From: Nocardia aurantia
GTDB lineage: Bacteria; Actinomycetota; Actinomycetes; Mycobacteriales; Mycobacteriaceae
DNA: 64,000 nt
Reading direction: 5' to 3'
Assembly: GCF_009604425.1 (NCBI RefSeq)
Contig: NZ_WEGI01000007.1
Coordinates: 62,001 to 126,000 of the forward strand
In this document: positions 61,083-64,000 of the stretch, in pieces
Numbering within the stretch: position 1 is the stretch's first letter
Layout: every line of letters begins with the position of its first letter
Made by a program: the position numbers and the translations under genes
The notes under the pieces: generated by a model
Told to the model about the DNA's origin: nothing
The model's database searches: none
The model's input: only the letters and a program-made list of their open reading frames with translations

Positions 61083-62306
61083 ATGACCGTCGTCGACGAT
61101 GTCCTGCCCGGCCGGCTGACGGCGATCTCCGCCGTCGCCCGGAGCCTGTCCGGCGAGGCGGCGCGCCGCGACGCCGAGCACATCCTGCCCACCGCACAAC
61201 TGCGGGAACTGCTCGATGCCGGGGCCGGGGCACTGCGGATCCCGGCGGAGTTCGGTGGTTCCGGCGCGCCGATCCGGGTATTGGCCGAGGTGCTCGTCGA
61301 GATCGCGGCCGGCGACTCCAATCTGGCGCAGATCTTCCGCGGCCATCTCGGCCTGGTCGAGATCCTGCGTTTCGCACCGCCGGGACCGGCCCGGGAGACG
61401 CTGCTGCGCGCGGCGGCGGCCGGCGCGTTCTTCGGGCCCGCCGGGGCGGAACTCAACACCTCCAATCTGTCGGCGCTGAACACGAGCCTGCGTCGCGACG
61501 GCGATCACTACGTGCTGACCGGCCGGAAGTACTACACGACCGGCAGCCTGTACGCGGACTGGCTCAATGTGCTGGTGCGCGACGGCGGCGAATTCGTCTC
61601 GGCGATCGTGCCGCGGGAACGGCCCGGCATCAGCATCGTGGACGACTGGGACGGCTTCGGCCAGCGCCTGACCGCCAGCGGTACCGCCGTCTTCGACCGG
61701 GTTCGGGTGGACCCGGAATTCTTGTTGCGGCATCGCGATCCGCTGGCCAACGACTACATGGAGGCGTTCTACCAGTTCGTCCACTCCGCCACCCAGGCGG
61801 GCATCGTGCGCGCGGCCGCCGACGAGCTGGCGACCCTGGTTCGCGGCCGGGGCCGCTCCTATCCGCTCGCGCCGACCCCCGATCCGACGGCCGATCCGCA
61901 GGTGCTGCAGGTGGTCGGCGAGGTGCACAGCAAGGCCTTCACCGCGCACGCGACCGTCGCCGCGCTGGCCGAATCCCTGGATCGGTTCCTCGCCGAGCCA
62001 TCGGCCGCGGCCGCGCGGCGCATCCTGCTGGACTCGGCGGCGGCCCAGGTGACCAACACCGAACTGGCCGGCGCGGCGCTGTGGCAGCTGTTCGACGCGG
62101 GCAGTGCCGGTGCGGTGAAGGCCGGTCCGGCGCTGGACCGGCATTGGCGCAACGCACGCACGGTCTCCTCGCACAATCCGCGGATCTACAAGGCGACGCT
62201 GATCGGTGACCACGCCGTCAATGGCACCGCGCCGCGTAGTTATCTCAACAGCGCGGCCGCAACCGACGGCTCCGGCGCGGCAGCGACGGCGGCCGACCGG
62301 GTTTGA
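61083..62306 (+). CDS. Acyl-CoA-dehydrogenase-fold flavin monooxygenase (DszC/SfnB-like)
   Basis: A 407-residue ACAD-fold protein. ALRIPAEFGGSG and GDSNLAQIFRGHLGLVEI are typical of DszC/SfnB-type FMNH2-dependent monooxygenases, as is LTGRKYYTTGSLYADWL; the C-terminal HNPRIYKATLIGDHAVNG also fits that group. No catalytic Glu of true acyl-CoA dehydrogenases is evident. It is divergent from the C-nucleoside operon and might hydroxylate its product, but could as well be a sulfur-assimilation enzyme. Start after GAAGAGGTGTGCCG. Confidence 0.78.
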   Translation: MTVVDDVLPGRLTAISAVARSLSGEAARRDAEHILPTAQLRELLDAGAGALRIPAEFGGSGAPIRVLAEVLVEIAAGDSNLAQIFRGHLGLVEILRFAPPGPARETLLRAAAAGAFFGPAGAELNTSNLSALNTSLRRDGDHYVLTGRKYYTTGSLYADWLNVLVRDGGEFVSAIVPRERPGISIVDDWDGFGQRLTASGTAVFDRVRVDPEFLLRHRDPLANDYMEAFYQFVHSATQAGIVRAAADELATLVRGRGRSYPLAPTPDPTADPQVLQVVGEVHSKAFTAHATVAALAESLDRFLAEPSAAAARRILLDSAAAQVTNTELAGAALWQLFDAGSAGAVKAGPALDRHWRNARTVSSHNPRIYKATLIGDHAVNGTAPRSYLNSAAATDGSGAAATAADRV

Positions 62307-62368
62307 TCGGCCGGATTTCGGGAATCTCGCGACTGTAACGATCGGCACCACAGCGAGAGGACCAATCC

Positions 62369-62524
62369 GTGAACACCGAAACACGCACCGCCGCATCGCT
62401 TCCCGCGATCGTGAATGCCCCGTCCGAGGACGACGTGGTGGTGACCTGGCCGGATCCCAGCCCGTTGCAGGACTGGTGGGCCGAGGTCATGTCCGGAAAG
62501 GCCGCCGGCGCCGACGCCGCCTGA
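62369..62524 (+). CDS. 51-residue small protein
   Basis: An open frame of 51 codons from a GTG with a good GAGAGGACCAATCC site. The N-terminal half is Thr/Ala-rich (NTETRTAASLPAIVNAP), then an acidic patch and the segment VTWPDPSPLQDWWAEVMSG with three Trp. No membrane helix and no cysteine. The shape (bland leader, distinctive Trp/Pro core) is reminiscent of a ribosomal peptide precursor, but no maturase is seen nearby, so this is only a possibility. Confidence 0.5.
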   Translation: MNTETRTAASLPAIVNAPSEDDVVVTWPDPSPLQDWWAEVMSGKAAGADAA

Positions 62525-62536
62525 CCCTCTGCGAGA

Positions 62537-62716
62537 ATGCTCACATTTCTGATCTCGATCGCCGCCGTGCCCGCTGTTGCCGCCATCGCGGCGTGGGCCG
62601 TACTCGCCGTCCGCTATCAGCGCCGAATCCGGCGGCAGTTCCGTGAATTGTCTCCGCCGGTCACACCGGTGCGCCGGCCGGAGGATCTGAACACTGCCTC
62701 CGGCGCACCGGTGTGA
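62537..62716 (+). CDS. 59-residue single-pass membrane protein
   Basis: A 59-codon frame 12 bases after the 51-residue gene: one hydrophobic helix (LTFLISIAAVPAVAAIAAWAVLAV) followed by a basic YQRRIRRQFRE and a polar tail, so N-out or N-in single-pass with a positive cytoplasmic flank. The ribosome site is weak; translation may be coupled to the gene before it. The 3' end coincides with a strong hairpin. Unknown function. Confidence 0.45.
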   Translation: MLTFLISIAAVPAVAAIAAWAVLAVRYQRRIRRQFRELSPPVTPVRRPEDLNTASGAPV

Positions 62717-62718
62717 CC
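62659..62718. terminator. 19-bp-stem hairpin between convergent genes
   Basis: GGTCACACCGGTGCGCCGG at 62659-62677 pairs perfectly with 62700-62718 across a 22-base loop that can also form a smaller CCGGAGG/CCTCCGG stem. It lies between the 59-residue gene and the convergent S1 gene. Confidence 0.7.
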
Positions 62719-62750
62719 CGGCGGGGCGAACCCGCCCCGGCGGATACCGT

Positions 62751-64000
62751 TCAGGACAGCTTCTCGACCTGGGCGGTGTGCAACTGGTAGCGCCGTTCCG
62801 CCTCCGCGTAGCGGGACTCCCATTCGTCGCGCTGCTCCTCGTACCCTTCCAGCCATTCGTTGGTGTCGGGATCGAAGCCTTCGGGGAAGATGTAGTTGCC
62901 CTGCTCGTCGTAGCTGTCGGCCATGCCGTACCGGAACGGGTCGAATTCCGCGTAGTAGTCCTCGTTGGCCTGCCGCACCGACAGGGAGATCCGCCGCCGG
63001 TCCAGGTCGATGTCGATGACCTTCACCACCGCGTCGTCGCCGACCGCCACCACCTGATCCGGGACCTCGATGCGATGCCCGGCCAGTTCGGAGATGTGCA
63101 CCAGGCCCTCGAACCCGTCGTCGACGCGGACGAACGCGCCGAAGGGCACCAGCTTGGTGACCTTGCCGGGCACGATCTGCCCGATCGCGTGGGTGCGGGC
63201 GAACCGCCGCCACGGATCTTCCTGAGTGGCTTTCAGCGACAACGACACCCGTTCCCGCACCAGGTCGACGTCGAGCACCTCGACGGTGACCTCCATGCCC
63301 ACCTGGACCACCTCGGACGGGTGCTCGATATGGGTCCAGGACAGCTCCGCGACGTTCACCAGTCCGTCGAGCCCGCCCAGATCGACGAATGCGCCGAAAT
63401 TCACGATCGAGGACACCACGCCCTTACGGACCTGGCCCTTCTGCAACTGCTGGAGGAATTCGCCGCGCACCGAGGTACGGTTCTGCTCCAGCCAGGCCCG
63501 GCGCGACAGCACCACGTTGTTGCGCGCCTTGTCGAGCTCGATGACCTTGGCGTCGATCTCGCGGCCCACATAGGGCTGCAGATCGCGCACCCGCCGCATC
63601 TCCACCAGTGACGCCGGCAGGAAACCCCGAAGGCCGACGTCCACGATCAGGCCACCCTTGACCACCTCGGTGACGGTGCCGCGGACGGCCTCGCCCTTCT
63701 CGTGCAACTGCTCGAGCTCGCCCCACACCCGCTCGTTGCGCACCCGCTTGCGGGCCGAGCCGGAACGAGATTCCTTGTCGCCCTTGGCTTCCGGCTCAGC
63801 TTTGGCGGCCTCCCCGGCTTCGGCGGCCTCCCCGGCTCCGGCCACCGCATCGAGGGCCACCGCATCGGGCTCGGCCGCCGCGTCGACCCCCGGCTCGGAC
63901 GTACCGCCCGGCTCGGCCTCCGACGCGGGTACGGCCGCCTGCTCCGGTGGCGCACCGGCGGCAGGATCCGCGGATCCGCCCGTGGGCGGATCCGTCTCCC
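62751..64000 (-). CDS. S1-domain RNA-binding protein, RpsA-like, 5' end outside the window
   Basis: Partial: the reading frame is open to the window edge. The visible part has three S1 domains, VRGTVTEVVKGGLIVDVGLRGFLPA, KGVVSSIVNFGAFVDLGGLDG and PGKVTKLVPFGAFVRVDDGFEG, and an RpsA-like C-terminus (YGMADSYDEQGNYIFPEGFD). These correspond to S1 repeats 2-4 of actinobacterial RpsA. Where the first repeat should be, the sequence is low-complexity Ala/Glu/Pro/Gly (such as AGEAAEAGEAAKAEPEAKG), so the first S1 domain is absent or displaced. Probably a second S1-type protein rather than the housekeeping one. Confidence 0.8.
   Translation of the reverse strand, partial: ETDPPTGGSADPAAGAPPEQAAVPASEAEPGGTSEPGVDAAAEPDAVALDAVAGAGEAAEAGEAAKAEPEAKGDKESRSGSARKRVRNERVWGELEQLHEKGEAVRGTVTEVVKGGLIVDVGLRGFLPASLVEMRRVRDLQPYVGREIDAKVIELDKARNNVVLSRRAWLEQNRTSVRGEFLQQLQKGQVRKGVVSSIVNFGAFVDLGGLDGLVNVAELSWTHIEHPSEVVQVGMEVTVEVLDVDLVRERVSLSLKATQEDPWRRFARTHAIGQIVPGKVTKLVPFGAFVRVDDGFEGLVHISELAGHRIEVPDQVVAVGDDAVVKVIDIDLDRRRISLSVRQANEDYYAEFDPFRYGMADSYDEQGNYIFPEGFDPDTNEWLEGYEEQRDEWESRYAEAERRYQLHTAQVEKLS

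Overview
The window is very GC-rich (about 70 percent by eye) and densely coded on both strands, with strong third-position G/C bias. It looks like a chromosomal segment of a mycolic-acid actinomycete, most probably a Nocardia. The reasons are two PknK-type kinases, an EfeUOB iron importer, a Brevibacterium/Rhodococcus-type cholesterol oxidase, F420- and deazaflavin-type enzymes, a UsfY-like protein and SigB/SigF-family sigma factors. I saw no rRNA, tRNA, CRISPR array, transposase or prophage gene.

Region 1 (about 1-17.1 kb) reads as a general-stress island: two glycosyltransferases, a hemerythrin, a nucleotide-sugar-epimerase-like SDR, two paralogous SigB/SigF-type sigma factors without any anti-sigma gene nearby, DUF5709 and Rho_N/plasmid-stabilisation-like small proteins, MarR and AraC regulators, an enolase-superfamily enzyme, a pyruvate-oxidase-like ThDP enzyme, an F420-type LLM enzyme, Dps, UsfY-like, a DoxX protein with a striking 11-residue repeat tail, and a PfpI/DJ-1 protein. 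Nine transcription units here carry GGGTA[G/C/T] -10 elements, each with a GNNT 14-15 bases upstream, which is the SigB/SigF promoter form. A second dps at 38.5-39.0 kb has the same -10.

Region 2 (17.2-24.0 kb) holds two PknK-like kinase-STAND ATPase proteins pointing at each other, with 9 bases between the stop codons. Each has a different change in the kinase catalytic loop. Region 3 (24.1-38.4 kb) is metabolic: SDR, a LacI-controlled zinc alcohol dehydrogenase with a perfect palindromic operator, a PucR-type regulator, secreted cholesterol oxidase, a CocE-type hydrolase sharing the palindrome CAGGAATCCTG with the oxidase, a DUF35-thiolase fusion, AraC/methyltransferase, a BrnT/RHH-like toxin-antitoxin pair with its own palindrome, a class II amidotransferase and a deazaflavin-type oxidoreductase. 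Region 4 (38.4-44.1 kb) has the second Dps, a BlaI/M56 pair and efeUOB with a candidate IdeR/DtxR iron box.

Region 5 (44.1-62.7 kb) is the most interesting part. A single minus-strand run of twelve tightly packed genes (60886 down to 45593) encodes a pseudouridine-5'-phosphate glycosidase homologue (IndA/PsuG), a HAD phosphatase (IndB-like), a uracil phosphoribosyltransferase, an indigoidine-synthetase-type NRPS (adenylation domain with inserted oxidase, carrier, thioesterase; no condensation domain), a tautomerase, an MFS exporter, a questin-oxidase/DUF4243 protein, an FMN nitroreductase-like enzyme, and a complete BMP/PnrA-type nucleoside ABC importer. This is the gene set expected for a C-nucleoside of the minimycin/indigoidine type, enlarged by a nucleoside importer and extra redox enzymes. 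A divergent DszC/SfnB-like flavin monooxygenase and two tiny genes flank it. The window ends inside an S1-domain protein whose 5' end lies outside.
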